A DNA stretch of 64,000 nt from Paenibacillus daejeonensis DSM 15491 (GTDB lineage Bacteria > Bacillota > Bacilli > Paenibacillales > Paenibacillaceae), in assembly GCF_000378385.1 (NCBI RefSeq), contig NZ_KB899659.1, positions 461,418 through 525,417 on the forward strand. The letters run 5' to 3'. Of this stretch, positions 46,534-56,194 are shown one piece after another; position 1 is the stretch's first letter, and each line of letters begins with the position of its first letter. Below the pieces are notes generated by a model. That model was not told where the DNA came from. It saw only the letters and a list, made by a program, of their open reading frames with translations, and made no database searches. A program made the position numbers and the translations under genes.

Positions 46534-46752
46534 CTACTCCTCCGTTGGATTGCTCTTTATTGAAGCTGCACTTACGCCTATGGTCCGGAGGTAGGTCTGT
46601 ATCTGCCCAATCACCTGTTCGGCACTCTCGAGCACCAGAAACTTCTTGCCGGTCGTCAGCGTGATGAGCGTATCCGGCACTTCCTCTACGATCTCGATCA
46701 GGAGCGCATTGACGGTCAGCTTGGAGTGGTTCAGACGCGTTACAGTTATCAT
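46534..46752 (-). CDS. swrD: FlbD/SwrD family motility protein
   Basis: 72-aa protein opening MITVTRLNHSKLTVNALLIE, the clear FlbD-family signature (YlzI/SwrD in B. subtilis, where it supports motor power for swarming). AGGGGGAAG precedes the ATG. It lies between flgE and fliL, the conserved position, with 5 nt to fliL. Confidence 0.93.
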   Translation of the reverse strand: MITVTRLNHSKLTVNALLIEIVEEVPDTLITLTTGKKFLVLESAEQVIGQIQTYLRTIGVSAASIKSNPTEE

Positions 46753-46831
46753 GATCTTCCCCCTGTGGATCAGGAGAGGCGGTCAAGCCGCCTCGTCCCG
46801 GGCATAGTATGGATAAGCGAAACTGCCTCGA

Positions 46832-47653
46832 TTAGCGTTTAAGATTGACGACTTCCTGCAGCACCTCATCCGAAGTCGTAATGATCCGCGAGTTAGCCTG
46901 GAAACCGCGCTGTGCAACGATCATTTCCGTAAATTCGCTCGTCAGATCGACGTTGGACATCTCCAGCTGGCCGGCGACGATAGCGCCAGTACCAGCTTCC
47001 AAATCGTTGGCGCCAACAATCTCTACCTCTCCGCCCTCAATGGCATTTGGAGTCGCGCGATAAAGATTACCTCCGATTTTCTCCAAACCACCTGGGTTAG
47101 TGACACGAACCAGTCCAATTGCAATACCTGTTGGTTCACTTGTACCGTCGATATTCACCGCGATGATTTGACCGTCTTGTGCAATCGAGAAGGCTGTTAC
47201 TTCTTCATCCAGCACAATGGGTTCACCGTCAGCACTCATGACTAGCAACCCATCCCCGTTGACAAGCTGACGTGCTGCATCAAGGCGGAAATTGCCAGCC
47301 CGCGACAGATAAGGCTGCTCTTGATCGGCGTTGGCCATCAAGGCAAAAAATCCATCTCCATCAATACGAAGGTCAGTTGGCTCATTGGTCGTCATTGCGC
47401 TACCTGGCGAGTGTAGAGTGTCTATTGCAGAAATCGTTACGCCCAGACCTACCTGCTTGGCATTGACACCACCCGTTTCACCTTCAACAGGCGCGGTTAC
47501 GCCAGCAACGGTCTGACTGAGAATATCCTTGAACATCACTCGACCTGCTTTAAAGCCTACAGTATTAACATTGGCAATATTGTTGCCGATGACGTCCAGC
47601 TTGGTTTGAAAACCGCGCATACCGGACACACCGGAGTACATTGATCTCAACAT
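46832..47653 (-). CDS. flgE: Flagellar hook protein FlgE (FlgG-like)
   Basis: Hook/rod protein, 273 aa, with the N-terminal rod signature DVIGNNIANVNTVGFKAGRV and the matching C-terminal helix (FTEMIVAQRGFQANSRIITT). It has the short form typical of Bacillus FlgE, which older annotation called FlgG; distal rod protein FlgG is the alternative name an automated pipeline would give. AGGAGGAAG precedes the ATG. Confidence 0.92.
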   Translation of the reverse strand: MLRSMYSGVSGMRGFQTKLDVIGNNIANVNTVGFKAGRVMFKDILSQTVAGVTAPVEGETGGVNAKQVGLGVTISAIDTLHSPGSAMTTNEPTDLRIDGDGFFALMANADQEQPYLSRAGNFRLDAARQLVNGDGLLVMSADGEPIVLDEEVTAFSIAQDGQIIAVNIDGTSEPTGIAIGLVRVTNPGGLEKIGGNLYRATPNAIEGGEVEIVGANDLEAGTGAIVAGQLEMSNVDLTSEFTEMIVAQRGFQANSRIITTSDEVLQEVVNLKR

Positions 47654-47758
47654 AAGGAATCTTCCTCCTAAGGAATGATTAATGGTTGTACTGCTTAACG
47701 GACTGCTTCAATCGGTCCACAGTCCCGGGCCCCCTGCAATAGGTCCAGCCCTTGCTCT

Positions 47759-48130
47759 TTAGGATATGACAACCGCACTATCAATCTGTGTGAATACATT
47801 GTGCTGCATCGACTGTCCAGACATTGCTGTAACAACGGTTCTGCTCGGTACATTGACGATCATCGCCAAATCCTGCATGACTACCAACGAGTCCTTGGCC
47901 CCTTTGGCTTCCGCCTGATCGATAGCAGACTTAATGCTTTCGAGCTGCTCCGGCTTTAAGGTGATCCCGCGCTGCTTCATTCGTAATTCGGCATGATGAC
48001 TGAACCTGAGCTCTGTTTCATCCAATAGCTGTTTGAAGCCGCCAGGATTCGTTCCGCTGCGTGCAGCCGGTTTGACACCAAGTGGGGCCTGCGATGGAAA
48101 CAATTGACCTATTCTCACGGGATCATGCAT
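47759..48130 (-). CDS. TIGR02530-family flagellar operon protein
   Basis: 123 aa from ATG 48130, overlapping flgD by 8 nt, with GAGGGGG 9 nt upstream. An ATG nine bases earlier abuts that site, and the frame reaches 48220. The conserved core SHHAELRMKQRGITLKPEQL followed by VNVPSRTVVTAM and NVFTQIDSAVVI marks the small flagellar-operon family often found between flgD and flgE in Firmicutes. B. subtilis lacks it at this site. Its role is not known to me; the position suggests hook assembly. Confidence 0.85.
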   Translation of the reverse strand: MHDPVRIGQLFPSQAPLGVKPAARSGTNPGGFKQLLDETELRFSHHAELRMKQRGITLKPEQLESIKSAIDQAEAKGAKDSLVVMQDLAMIVNVPSRTVVTAMSGQSMQHNVFTQIDSAVVIS

Positions 48131-48587
48131 CCTGTTCATCCCCCTCACCGGAGCCAGCGCTGGCAACTGTGATAGCAAGAATATTGTCAACTGGCACGAA
48201 CCAGTCACTGACCTGAGCATACTGAATGCCGTCTTTCATAACGATCGCGTGGACTTCGCCACTGTAGCGGACGCTCTGCCCTTGCTGGTCGAATTCGCTC
48301 CATTCAATGGTCTTGCCGATCATACTGGAGGCCGTCCCCATATTGTGACGCAGTGAAGTCATTTCCTTCGACATATTCATCATTTGCTCTACCGAAGAAA
48401 ATTGCGCCATCTGGGCGATAAAATCCCGATCCTGCATCGGTTGCATCGGATCCTGGTATTTCAATTGCGTAATCAGGATCTTGAGAAAATCATCCTTGCC
48501 GAGCGTATCATCCTTCGGTTTGGTCAAGGAGACATTATTCTTACTATAATGAGGCCATATGTTCTTGGTGGATATGATATCTGCCAC
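48123..48587 (-). CDS. flgD: Flagellar hook cap / hook assembly protein FlgD
   Basis: Scaffold for hook polymerisation. The segment LGKDDFLKILITQLKYQDPM with FIAQMAQFSSVEQMMNM is the family signature. I start at GTG 48587 (154 aa) because GGGGGTGA is 8 nt upstream; a GTG at 48599 sits almost on that site and is the alternative. The C-terminal part (about 90-145) is small, as in Gram-positive FlgD. Confidence 0.93.
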   Translation of the reverse strand: MADIISTKNIWPHYSKNNVSLTKPKDDTLGKDDFLKILITQLKYQDPMQPMQDRDFIAQMAQFSSVEQMMNMSKEMTSLRHNMGTASSMIGKTIEWSEFDQQGQSVRYSGEVHAIVMKDGIQYAQVSDWFVPVDNILAITVASAGSGEGDEQDA

Positions 48588-48606
48588 TTGCTGCTTCACC
48601 CCCGTC

Positions 48607-49956
48607 CTATGCCGTTACGTTAATCGCATTGCCATAGCCCAAATCTTGCTCCACTGCTTCCTGGATCAGCTCATCTTCAAAGCTGTCCTCGGCAGCTCCT
48701 GCCTGTGGGGACTTGTGCTGCTGCGAAGACTGCTGTTCACCAGAGCCTTGATGTCTCTGCTCCTGGAACATTTGCTGCGCTTGTTCATTCTGCGTAACCT
48801 GGAGTCTGTCAACCTGAAGTCCCTGCTGCTGCAAAGCTTGGCGCAGCTGGTTCATCCCATTCTCCAGCAACTCTCTTGCCATCCCGTGCTCCGCAGTAAA
48901 CATCGCTGTCAGCTGTCCGCCAACAATCGTAATCTTGATGTCTACTTGACCCAAATGCTCTGGGAAGAGTGAAATGCGAGCCTCGGACATCCCATTGACT
49001 GTCGTCACATCAAATTGCTTCAAAATCATGCCGCTTATGGTATCCGGGAATTGTTGAACCGGTACCGGCTGAGCTACAAGCGGCCTCACTTGAGGCTGCC
49101 ATTTGGCATGGTCTTGAATGGTACCTACCGGCACGGCTTGCGTAGGGTCTGCTTTGACTGTAAGCTCTGGAAGCTCCGGGTCAACGTTCAGCTCTCCTTG
49201 TGAAGAAGTCCAGGCTGCTTGAGGCGAAGCCAGTTGACTCAAACGCTGCAAATGGGAACCGGCATGAATCACGGTGGTTGGCTGCAGTTGTTGCTGCACT
49301 TGCTCCCGTGTTGCAACATTAGGCGTACCCGTCTGGAGCAGCTCAGGTCCTTCGTTCTTTACAAGCAATTGCTTAAGCGTGGCCAGCTGAGGCTCCACTG
49401 CAGTACGAAACCATTGTCGAGCGGACTGATCATCGCCTTGATCGAGGCGGTTTGCTACAGCAGACAGAACCGCCTGCAGTCGATCGCCCAAAATCATATC
49501 CGACGTCTGACGTAAAGACTCCTGGTTTGCTTCCCCGCTTCCCTCTGCTGATGCCTGTGTCTGAGGCTGAGCCTGCGCCATCATTCCCATAGCAATAAGG
49601 ATCGCATTTAGCTGCTCAATGACCGCTTCGTACTGCTGCTTCTCCTCTGGTCCGAGTCCGGCTGCCTGGTCTTCAGTGATTGTGGATAGCTGTTTGATCA
49701 ACTGCTCCAGGTCTCCTGCCTCACCTTCCAGAGCTGGCATTTGCCATTGCCCGACTCCGAGCTGTGAAGCCACTGCAGTCTGCGTTAACATGCCAGTATC
49801 CGAAGGTTGATGGGCAGGAACCGCGCTGCCTAACGTATACACCAATACCTGGGCGAAGCCTTCAGCATTGGCTGTGCTTTGTCCCACACTCGTACCTGCT
49901 GCACCAGCAGCATCAACCGGCATTGCAGGGGTTGATGGGATTACACCCATATTCAT
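48607..49956 (-). CDS. fliK: Flagellar hook-length control protein FliK
   Basis: Secreted ruler and substrate-switching protein, 449 aa. The first 330 residues are Gln/Ala/Ser/Thr-rich and poorly conserved, as usual; the C-terminal domain shows ARISLFPEHLGQVDIKITIV and MARELLENGMNQLRQALQQQ, the FliK_C core. GGGAGGTGAAAAATA precedes the ATG. Confidence 0.94.
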   Translation of the reverse strand: MNMGVIPSTPAMPVDAAGAAGTSVGQSTANAEGFAQVLVYTLGSAVPAHQPSDTGMLTQTAVASQLGVGQWQMPALEGEAGDLEQLIKQLSTITEDQAAGLGPEEKQQYEAVIEQLNAILIAMGMMAQAQPQTQASAEGSGEANQESLRQTSDMILGDRLQAVLSAVANRLDQGDDQSARQWFRTAVEPQLATLKQLLVKNEGPELLQTGTPNVATREQVQQQLQPTTVIHAGSHLQRLSQLASPQAAWTSSQGELNVDPELPELTVKADPTQAVPVGTIQDHAKWQPQVRPLVAQPVPVQQFPDTISGMILKQFDVTTVNGMSEARISLFPEHLGQVDIKITIVGGQLTAMFTAEHGMARELLENGMNQLRQALQQQGLQVDRLQVTQNEQAQQMFQEQRHQGSGEQQSSQQHKSPQAGAAEDSFEDELIQEAVEQDLGYGNAINVTA

Positions 49957-50003
49957 TATTTTTCACCTCCCTTCATTAAATAAGGTGTTAACTAGAGTGT
50001 TGC

Positions 50004-50912
50004 TTAACCCGGCATCAGCTTGGCGACCAGCTGCGCAGTAATTTCCTTGTTCTGTGACGACATCTCGGCAACAATAGAGGAACGTGCTCCACTATTGACC
50101 GCATTCAGAATCCGCAACACCTTGCTCGGACTCAGATCCGCCATCTTCAGCAGCAGTTCGGCTGCGCGTGCCGGCTCCATCGAGGAAAACGTTGCACTAA
50201 GCTGTGCCTCGTCCAACTGGGTAGTGGGCGTACTTGTCTGGGTCGACTGCTGTTCCAATCTCGCCTGCAAAGCGGCAATCTGCTGATCCTTCGCGGGGAT
50301 CGCATCCTTCATCAGGGCTGTAGCATCTGCTGCAGCACGGGGGTTCATTTTTTCCATGATCCGCACCCGATCTTCCGGCCGCATGGCTCCGAGAATCAGT
50401 ACCGTTTCTTCCATCGTCATACTTTGGAGAATCGGTGCAGCTTTGCTTGGTGTCATCTGAGCATACATCGAAGCCAGACTTTTAATGTTGCTCGTGTAGG
50501 CCTCATCATCCAACTGCTGCTCTTCACCCGCACGTTTCAATTGATCCACTTCGCGTTGCAGGTTATCTGCCAGTTCCTCTGCCCTTGCTGCGCTGGCGGA
50601 GAGCTCTGTAAGTTCCGCCTCTTTGGAGAGAAGCAAAGACTCCAGCTCACTGATCCGATCTGTTTGCCCCGCTTGTTCTTTCTCCGCCTTTTCCGATTCG
50701 GCCGCGATTTCCTCCTCCGTTTGGGGCGGGCTAGGCAGCAGTGATCCGACAAGTGGAATGTCGCTTCCCATCGCCAATACTTTATTACGCAGATCATCGT
50801 TGAATACTATTACCAATGCGCCAAGCAGCAGTACGGTGAACAGGATAGGGACAATAAAGAACAAAAAACGTTCCCATCCGCTGTACCCCTTCTCAGCTTC
50901 CAATTCGGTCAC
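50004..50912 (-). CDS. MotE-like (YlxF) flagellar operon membrane protein
   Basis: 302 aa, starting with GTG at 50912 behind GAGGAGG. It has one N-terminal membrane helix (about 15-38), a coiled coil (about 65-130), and two MgtE-N/FliG-like helical repeats: MTPSKAAPILQSMTMEETVL with RPEDRVRIMEKMNP, and MEPARAAELLLKMADLSPSK with AEMSS near the end. The same position in B. subtilis holds ylxF. The family relates to MotE, a periplasmic or envelope chaperone for motor proteins; the exact role in Gram-positives is uncertain. Confidence 0.85.
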   Translation of the reverse strand: MTELEAEKGYSGWERFLFFIVPILFTVLLLGALVIVFNDDLRNKVLAMGSDIPLVGSLLPSPPQTEEEIAAESEKAEKEQAGQTDRISELESLLLSKEAELTELSASAARAEELADNLQREVDQLKRAGEEQQLDDEAYTSNIKSLASMYAQMTPSKAAPILQSMTMEETVLILGAMRPEDRVRIMEKMNPRAAADATALMKDAIPAKDQQIAALQARLEQQSTQTSTPTTQLDEAQLSATFSSMEPARAAELLLKMADLSPSKVLRILNAVNSGARSSIVAEMSSQNKEITAQLVAKLMPG

Positions 50913-50958
50913 TCTAACCCCTCCTCGGGAAATCCGGAACGTCCGCTGGTGCAGCTAC

Positions 50959-51408
50959 TCAAGAATGGGCCGGCGTTACATACCGTACCGAAGCCATCTC
51001 ATCCAGCTCATTCTGTTCCCGGAGCAGCAGCTCCTGTCTGAAACGAAAGGCTGACTTTTCCTTCGCTTTGAGCCACACTTTCTCGTCCATCATCTTATCA
51101 GTCAGTTTGGTCTGGCTGATCTCCACGTCACGCTGGGCGCTGCGGACATCTTGAATTTTGCGCTCGATGCATTCGTCTAGAAAACGAATATAATCCTGGC
51201 TGATTCTCAGCTCAGAGAGCGAGATGACTTGCGAGGCGGAATGCAGCATCGCTTCTTGATGTTGCGCTTTTTCCCTTCTCAGCTCGTCGAGCGTTTTTTC
51301 TTCATCCTGCAGCTTGCCAAGTGCCGTAGACAGAATCCATTCGGCCTGCGTCTTTTCACTTGATTTGAGATCGACGATTTTCTGATACGGATAATTAAAT
51401 TTTGCCAT
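50959..51408 (-). CDS. fliJ: Flagellar export chaperone FliJ
   Basis: Coiled-coil protein linking the FliI ATPase to the FlhA gate. The 149 aa open MAKFNYPYQKIVDLKSSEKT and are almost entirely helical and charged. CAGGAGC precedes the ATG; it starts 6 nt after fliI. Confidence 0.93.
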   Translation of the reverse strand: MAKFNYPYQKIVDLKSSEKTQAEWILSTALGKLQDEEKTLDELRREKAQHQEAMLHSASQVISLSELRISQDYIRFLDECIERKIQDVRSAQRDVEISQTKLTDKMMDEKVWLKAKEKSAFRFRQELLLREQNELDEMASVRYVTPAHS

Positions 51409-51414
51409 TTACGC

Positions 51415-52743
51415 TCAGCTCCTGTAAAAATCGGTCATTAGCCGCTGGATCGTCTCGTCCAGCCCGACTTTTTCGGTCGTCTTCTGCCTTGTAAATTGAT
51501 TGATTTGGTCAATGTATTCAATAGCTCTGTCAATCTCCCGGTTAGAGCCCGACTGATAAGCTCCAATGTTGATCAAATCCTCTGAGTCCCGATAGACCGC
51601 CAGCAGCCGCTTCAGCTCGTTAGCCGCATCCTGGTGGTCTTCCGTGACAATCTCCTTCATAACCCGGCTTACGGACTGAAGAACATCGATCGCCGGGTAG
51701 TGCCCCTTGTGCGCTATCGCCCGGCTGAGCACGATATGACCGTCAAGAATGCCCCGTACCGCATCGGCAATCGGCTCATTCATATCGTCGCCGTCTACCA
51801 ATACCGTATAAAATGCGGTAATCGAACCACTGGGACCAGTTCCCGCACGTTCCAGCAGCTTCGGCAACGCTGCGAATACGGAAGGTGTATACCCCCGGGT
51901 TGCCGGCGGCTCCCCAATCGCAAGACCGACCTCTCGGAGCGCCATAGCGTAACGGGTAACGGAGTCCATCATCAGCATCACATTCAAGCCGCGGTCCCGA
52001 AAGTATTCGGCGATGGATGTCGCGATCAGCGCTCCCTTCATCCGAATCAGTGCTGGCTGATCCGATGTGGCGACAATCACCACAGAGCGAGCCAGCCCTT
52101 CGGGGCCTAGGTCCTTCTCCATGAATTCCAGTACCTCACGGCCGCGTTCGCCGATCAGGGCGATCACATTGACATCAGCCGATGTATTGCGGGCAATCAT
52201 GCCCAGCAGCGTACTCTTGCCTACCCCGGATCCGGCAAAGATTCCGACCCGCTGCCCCCTCCCGACTGTCAGCAGCCCGTCGATTGCCCGGACACCGATA
52301 CTGAGAGGATCCTGCACGCGAGGCCGCATCAGCGGGTTCCCGGGCAAGTTCGTGGTGGAGTAGTGCGGCATCCGCTTGGGGAGCATGGAACCATCCAGTG
52401 GCTGTCCCAGCCCGTCCAATACTTTGCCTAACAGCTCCGATCCGACTTGGACAGTCAGCGGCTTGCCTGTACCTACCACATCACAACCGGGACCTATCGA
52501 TTGCAGATCGCCTAGCGGCATCAGAATTACTTTGTTCTCCCGAAACCCGACGACCTCAGCCTTGATAGGCTTGGCGGATTTGGCCGGATAGATAAGGCAA
52601 ACATCGCCTACACTTGCATCCGGACCTTCCGATTCCACCGTCAGACCAATGACCTGAGTTACCTTGCCATTCACCCGGACAGGATCGATCGTACGCAGTT
52701 GCTCGGTGTATCTAGAGATATCAAAGGCCTGCCGCATCATCAT
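51415..52743 (-). CDS. fliI: Flagellum-specific ATPase FliI
   Basis: F1-beta-like ATPase of the export apparatus. Three consecutive ATG codons lie at 52743-52735; I use the first, 7 nt from GAGGAG (442 aa). The frame extends to 52821 within fliH. Walker A GSGVGKST is at about 171-178 and the catalytic region MLMMDSVTRYAMALREVGL follows; IGERGREV and the C-terminal helical part are present. It overlaps fliH by 23 nt. Confidence 0.97.
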   Translation of the reverse strand: MMMRQAFDISRYTEQLRTIDPVRVNGKVTQVIGLTVESEGPDASVGDVCLIYPAKSAKPIKAEVVGFRENKVILMPLGDLQSIGPGCDVVGTGKPLTVQVGSELLGKVLDGLGQPLDGSMLPKRMPHYSTTNLPGNPLMRPRVQDPLSIGVRAIDGLLTVGRGQRVGIFAGSGVGKSTLLGMIARNTSADVNVIALIGERGREVLEFMEKDLGPEGLARSVVIVATSDQPALIRMKGALIATSIAEYFRDRGLNVMLMMDSVTRYAMALREVGLAIGEPPATRGYTPSVFAALPKLLERAGTGPSGSITAFYTVLVDGDDMNEPIADAVRGILDGHIVLSRAIAHKGHYPAIDVLQSVSRVMKEIVTEDHQDAANELKRLLAVYRDSEDLINIGAYQSGSNREIDRAIEYIDQINQFTRQKTTEKVGLDETIQRLMTDFYRS

Positions 52744-53557
52744 CCTCCGTCTCCTCGCTATGCAGGGCGAGCTGCGACAGCTCCCGCTTGATTTCTTCCA
52801 GCTGAGTATCGATCCTCGCATCGATGCTGCCGAAGGAAGAGCGGATTACGCAGCCTTTGTCCTTGACTGATGCGTCTGGCAGTATTCTGAGCTCAGCCTG
52901 GGAATCGATGACTAGCGCCAGCTCTTCCCTAGCAGCCTGTACGAAGGCCAGTTGTCCGGGGGAGACACAGAGCGTGATTACGCCCTGCTCCCGCCGTCTG
53001 GACAGCGACTTACGGATCAGTTGCAGAGCCAGCTCAGGAGAATTTTCCAGTTGATGACCGATTACCTTCTCGGCAATGGCACAGCTGAGCTCCACGACGA
53101 ATGGCTCCGCCTCTTGGATAATGGATTCTCTCATTTTGTAGGCATGCTCGAGCATCTGGTTGGCTTCGGCCATGATACCCTGCCACTGCGCCTCAATATC
53201 AGCCTTGGCTTGCTCGTAGCCTTCCTGATAGCCTTGCTCGGCTCCAGATTGTCTTGCTTCCTCAATAACTTGCGCGTCTGAGCTGCGCCGCCCCTCCCAC
53301 CACTGCTCGATGGTTTCCTGGGCCTCAGCCAGCTGTTGTTCCGCTGTCTCGGCACTCTGGCGGATTCGCTCTTCTGCGAAGTCTTCGGCATCACTGATAA
53401 TTTGATCCCGGAGCGAGAGGGTCTCCGCATCCGGTCCTGCAGCCGTCTGTGCCTCCTGGACGGGAGGCTGGTACAGTGCTGCGTAGCGGTCTTCCCACTG
53501 GAGCCGCTTCAGCTCCTCCAAGGGAATGACATGCGTGGATTTAATCAAATTAGACAA
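52721..53557 (-). CDS. fliH: Flagellar assembly protein FliH
   Basis: Regulator of FliI. The start is TTG at 53557 (MSNLIKSTHVIPLEELKRLQ, 278 aa) because GGAGGAG lies 9 nt upstream; the frame continues to 53608 inside fliG. The middle is a long Glu/Gln/Ala coiled coil with AEQGYQEGYEQAKADIE, and the C-terminal FliH domain (about 150-265) is present. It overlaps fliG by 8 nt. Confidence 0.94.
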   Translation of the reverse strand: MSNLIKSTHVIPLEELKRLQWEDRYAALYQPPVQEAQTAAGPDAETLSLRDQIISDAEDFAEERIRQSAETAEQQLAEAQETIEQWWEGRRSSDAQVIEEARQSGAEQGYQEGYEQAKADIEAQWQGIMAEANQMLEHAYKMRESIIQEAEPFVVELSCAIAEKVIGHQLENSPELALQLIRKSLSRRREQGVITLCVSPGQLAFVQAAREELALVIDSQAELRILPDASVKDKGCVIRSSFGSIDARIDTQLEEIKRELSQLALHSEETEDDDAAGL

Positions 53558-54563
53558 TGATATCATCTCCTCCACCACGGGCGATAATGATCTCGCCGGA
53601 TTCCTCAAGTCTGCGGATTGTAGCTACGATACGGGTCTGCGCCTCTTCCACATCACGCAGTCTGACCGGTCCCATAAACTCCATCTCTTCCTTGAACGTT
53701 TCCGACATCCGCTTCGACATGTTGCGGAAGATGGCATCCCGCACTTCCTCGCTGGCCACCTTGAGCGCCAATTGCAAATCGGCATTCTCGATGTCGCGAA
53801 TAATCCGCTGAATCGAGCGATTGTCGATATTGACAATGTCCTCGAAAACGAACATCCGTTTTTTGATTTCTTCCGCCAGCTCGGGATCCTGAATCTCTAG
53901 TGAATCGAGGATGGTGCGCTCCGTTCCACGGTCGACCCCATTTAATATTTGAACAATTGATTCAATACCCCCCGCAGTGGTGTAATCTTGAGTAACGGTT
54001 GCGGAAAGCTTCTGTTCCAGAATCCGTTCTACCTGGGAGATCACTTCAGGCGATGTACTATCCATCAAAGCGATTCTTCGTGCCACATCCGCTTGTTTGT
54101 CCTGAGGCAATGAGGACAGGATGGCGGAGGACTGCTCGGATTGTAAGTACGACAGCACCAGCGCAATCGTCTGTGAATTCTCATTTTGAATGAAGTTCAA
54201 AATCTGGCTCGGATCAGCCTTTCTTGCAAAGTCAAACGGCCTTACCTGCAGGGTGGCTGTCAGACGATTAATAACATCAAGCGCTTTTTGCTCGCCAAGC
54301 GCTTTTTCCAGAATCGTCTTCGCATAGGCGATACCGCCTTGGGAGATATATTCCTGCGCCATACATATTTGATGAAATTCACCTAATATCGTTTCTTTAT
54401 CGAGGCTGTCAACCTTGCGCACATTGGCAATCTCGAGGGTCAGTTGCTCAATCTCGTCTTCCCGCAAATGCTTGAAGATCTGGGCAGAGACTTCCGGTCC
54501 CAGCGTGATTAGCAAAATGGCTGCCTTTTGGCGTCCGGTCAAGCCTTGCATTTGTTTGGCCAT
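53550..54563 (-). CDS. fliG: Flagellar motor switch protein FliG
   Basis: Switch protein joining the MS ring to the C ring and contacting the stator. The 337 aa start at ATG 54563 (MAKQMQGLTGRQKAAILLIT) behind GAGGTGAG; the upstream part of the frame belongs to fliF. Middle and C-terminal armadillo domains are present, with VFEDIVNIDNRSIQRIIRDI, and the tail EEMEFMGPVRLRDVEEAQ. It begins 11 nt inside the fliF-fliG junction region. Confidence 0.97.
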   Translation of the reverse strand: MAKQMQGLTGRQKAAILLITLGPEVSAQIFKHLREDEIEQLTLEIANVRKVDSLDKETILGEFHQICMAQEYISQGGIAYAKTILEKALGEQKALDVINRLTATLQVRPFDFARKADPSQILNFIQNENSQTIALVLSYLQSEQSSAILSSLPQDKQADVARRIALMDSTSPEVISQVERILEQKLSATVTQDYTTAGGIESIVQILNGVDRGTERTILDSLEIQDPELAEEIKKRMFVFEDIVNIDNRSIQRIIRDIENADLQLALKVASEEVRDAIFRNMSKRMSETFKEEMEFMGPVRLRDVEEAQTRIVATIRRLEESGEIIIARGGGDDIIV

Positions 54564-54574
54564 TATACTCACCT

Positions 54575-56161
54575 CTATTCGTCTACTAGCCAAGTACGGA
54601 GCAGGTTGACGAATTCATCCGGCTTGCGTTTGGCCAGTTGCTCCAGTTGCTTGCGAACCTGACTTTCGTTGCCCACATTTTCCAGGTCAATCGTCGGATA
54701 CTCAACTTGCGCTGCTTCGAGCAACTCTTCTTGTTCTTCTTCCTCTTCTGCCAAGGCGCGGTTGCGTCTGCGGGCTGCAATCATGTAAGCCGCACCGCCG
54801 ACCAGAGCCAGAGCCAACACACCCAGACCAATCATCCATGCAGTAGACAGGCCTGAAGATCCAGCATCCTCCTCGGGACTCACAAAAGGCTGAGCGAAGA
54901 TCGATACTTTCTGTGCCATCAGATTCATATCGTCTACGTTCTGACCAGAATCCCGAAGCTGAGCAACTACAATTGAAGTTAAATAACGATTTAGTTCATT
55001 ACGACTCTCTTCGGCAATGGTATCCGTCGCCAAACCGACACTAATCGACAAATCTTTCACCTGATAAGGAGCCGACACGATCTGATTCGTCACCCGGCTG
55101 ACCTCGTAGTTGGTCGTACGGGAGGAATCCTCCGAGCTCATTGTTTCAGAACCATCTGCGGCTTGATACCCAGGCACATCCGTTTCTCCTGTACCGACTA
55201 CACCACCGGAATTTCCGCTGCTACCCGTGGAGGAAGAGTTAGTCTCTGCCTGCGAAATAATGATGCCGTTGTTGTTATTGTCCGGTAGTGGCACAACCAG
55301 CGATTCGGTTGAATTCTTCTGATCAAAGTTAAGGCTGCTGATGATGCTGACATTCACTCGGTCGCCACCGTAGATCCGACCCAGATAGCTCTGAATGGTC
55401 TTTCTCAACTCGCCTTCAAATTTACGTTGAATTTGGAATTGAGCATCTACCGGCTGGGTAGCAAGACCGCTGCCAGCGGATAATTCACTGGGGAACAACT
55501 CGCCTTCTTCACTGGTGATCGTAATATCTTCCACACTGAGATTGCGTACCGCTGTCTTGACGAGATTGAAGTATCCGTCAACTTCCGCCTGCGAAGGCGT
55601 ATGACCCAGTTTGAACTGCATATTGATGGAGGCCGAAGCGCGCTCTGGTTCGCCTGGTGTCATGAAGACCGTATCCTCCGGCAAGTTGACGAGCACCCGA
55701 GAGCTCTGTACACCCTTCATCCCGTTAAGCAAGCGCTGAATCTCGCCATTTAATGCATTCCGATACATCACATTAAATTCATTATCTGTCCGCCCAAAGG
55801 TGGAGGAGCTGTTGCCAAACGACTCAAAGCCGATCGAACCATTCTGGATAAGCCCTTGTGAACCGATGTCCACTCTCACCTTGGATGCGACTGCGCTAGG
55901 TACGAGAATGCTGGAGCCGCCAGGGCCGAGCTGATACAGAATGTTGTTGCCTTCAAGGTATTCCGTGATCGCGGCTGTGTCGGCTGCGTCCAGATCCTGA
56001 AAGACCGTTTCATATTCAGTCCGGGAAAACAGATACGTGAGCACAATGACCGACAATATCAAAAGCGCGACGGCAACGCCCAACATGATTTTTTGTTTCC
56101 CAGTAAAATTCATCCAATACCCGGCTACCCGCTCTCGATATTGGGCGATCCTCTCATTCAC
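54575..56161 (-). CDS. fliF: Flagellar MS-ring protein FliF
   Basis: Builds the membrane MS ring. The 528-aa protein starts with GTG at 56161 after GAGAGGTG. It has an N-terminal membrane helix (about 26-46), ring-building domains (RVLVNLPEDTVFMTPGEPE, about 50-220), a Ser/Gly/Asn-rich linker (about 290-350), a second membrane helix (about 440-462), and a C-terminal FliG-binding end (RKPDEFVNLLRTWLVDE). Confidence 0.97.
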   Translation of the reverse strand: MNERIAQYRERVAGYWMNFTGKQKIMLGVAVALLILSVIVLTYLFSRTEYETVFQDLDAADTAAITEYLEGNNILYQLGPGGSSILVPSAVASKVRVDIGSQGLIQNGSIGFESFGNSSSTFGRTDNEFNVMYRNALNGEIQRLLNGMKGVQSSRVLVNLPEDTVFMTPGEPERASASINMQFKLGHTPSQAEVDGYFNLVKTAVRNLSVEDITITSEEGELFPSELSAGSGLATQPVDAQFQIQRKFEGELRKTIQSYLGRIYGGDRVNVSIISSLNFDQKNSTESLVVPLPDNNNNGIIISQAETNSSSTGSSGNSGGVVGTGETDVPGYQAADGSETMSSEDSSRTTNYEVSRVTNQIVSAPYQVKDLSISVGLATDTIAEESRNELNRYLTSIVVAQLRDSGQNVDDMNLMAQKVSIFAQPFVSPEEDAGSSGLSTAWMIGLGVLALALVGGAAYMIAARRRNRALAEEEEEQEELLEAAQVEYPTIDLENVGNESQVRKQLEQLAKRKPDEFVNLLRTWLVDE

Positions 56162-56194
56162 GATTTCACCTCTCTTTGCATTAGCTAAGCTGGA

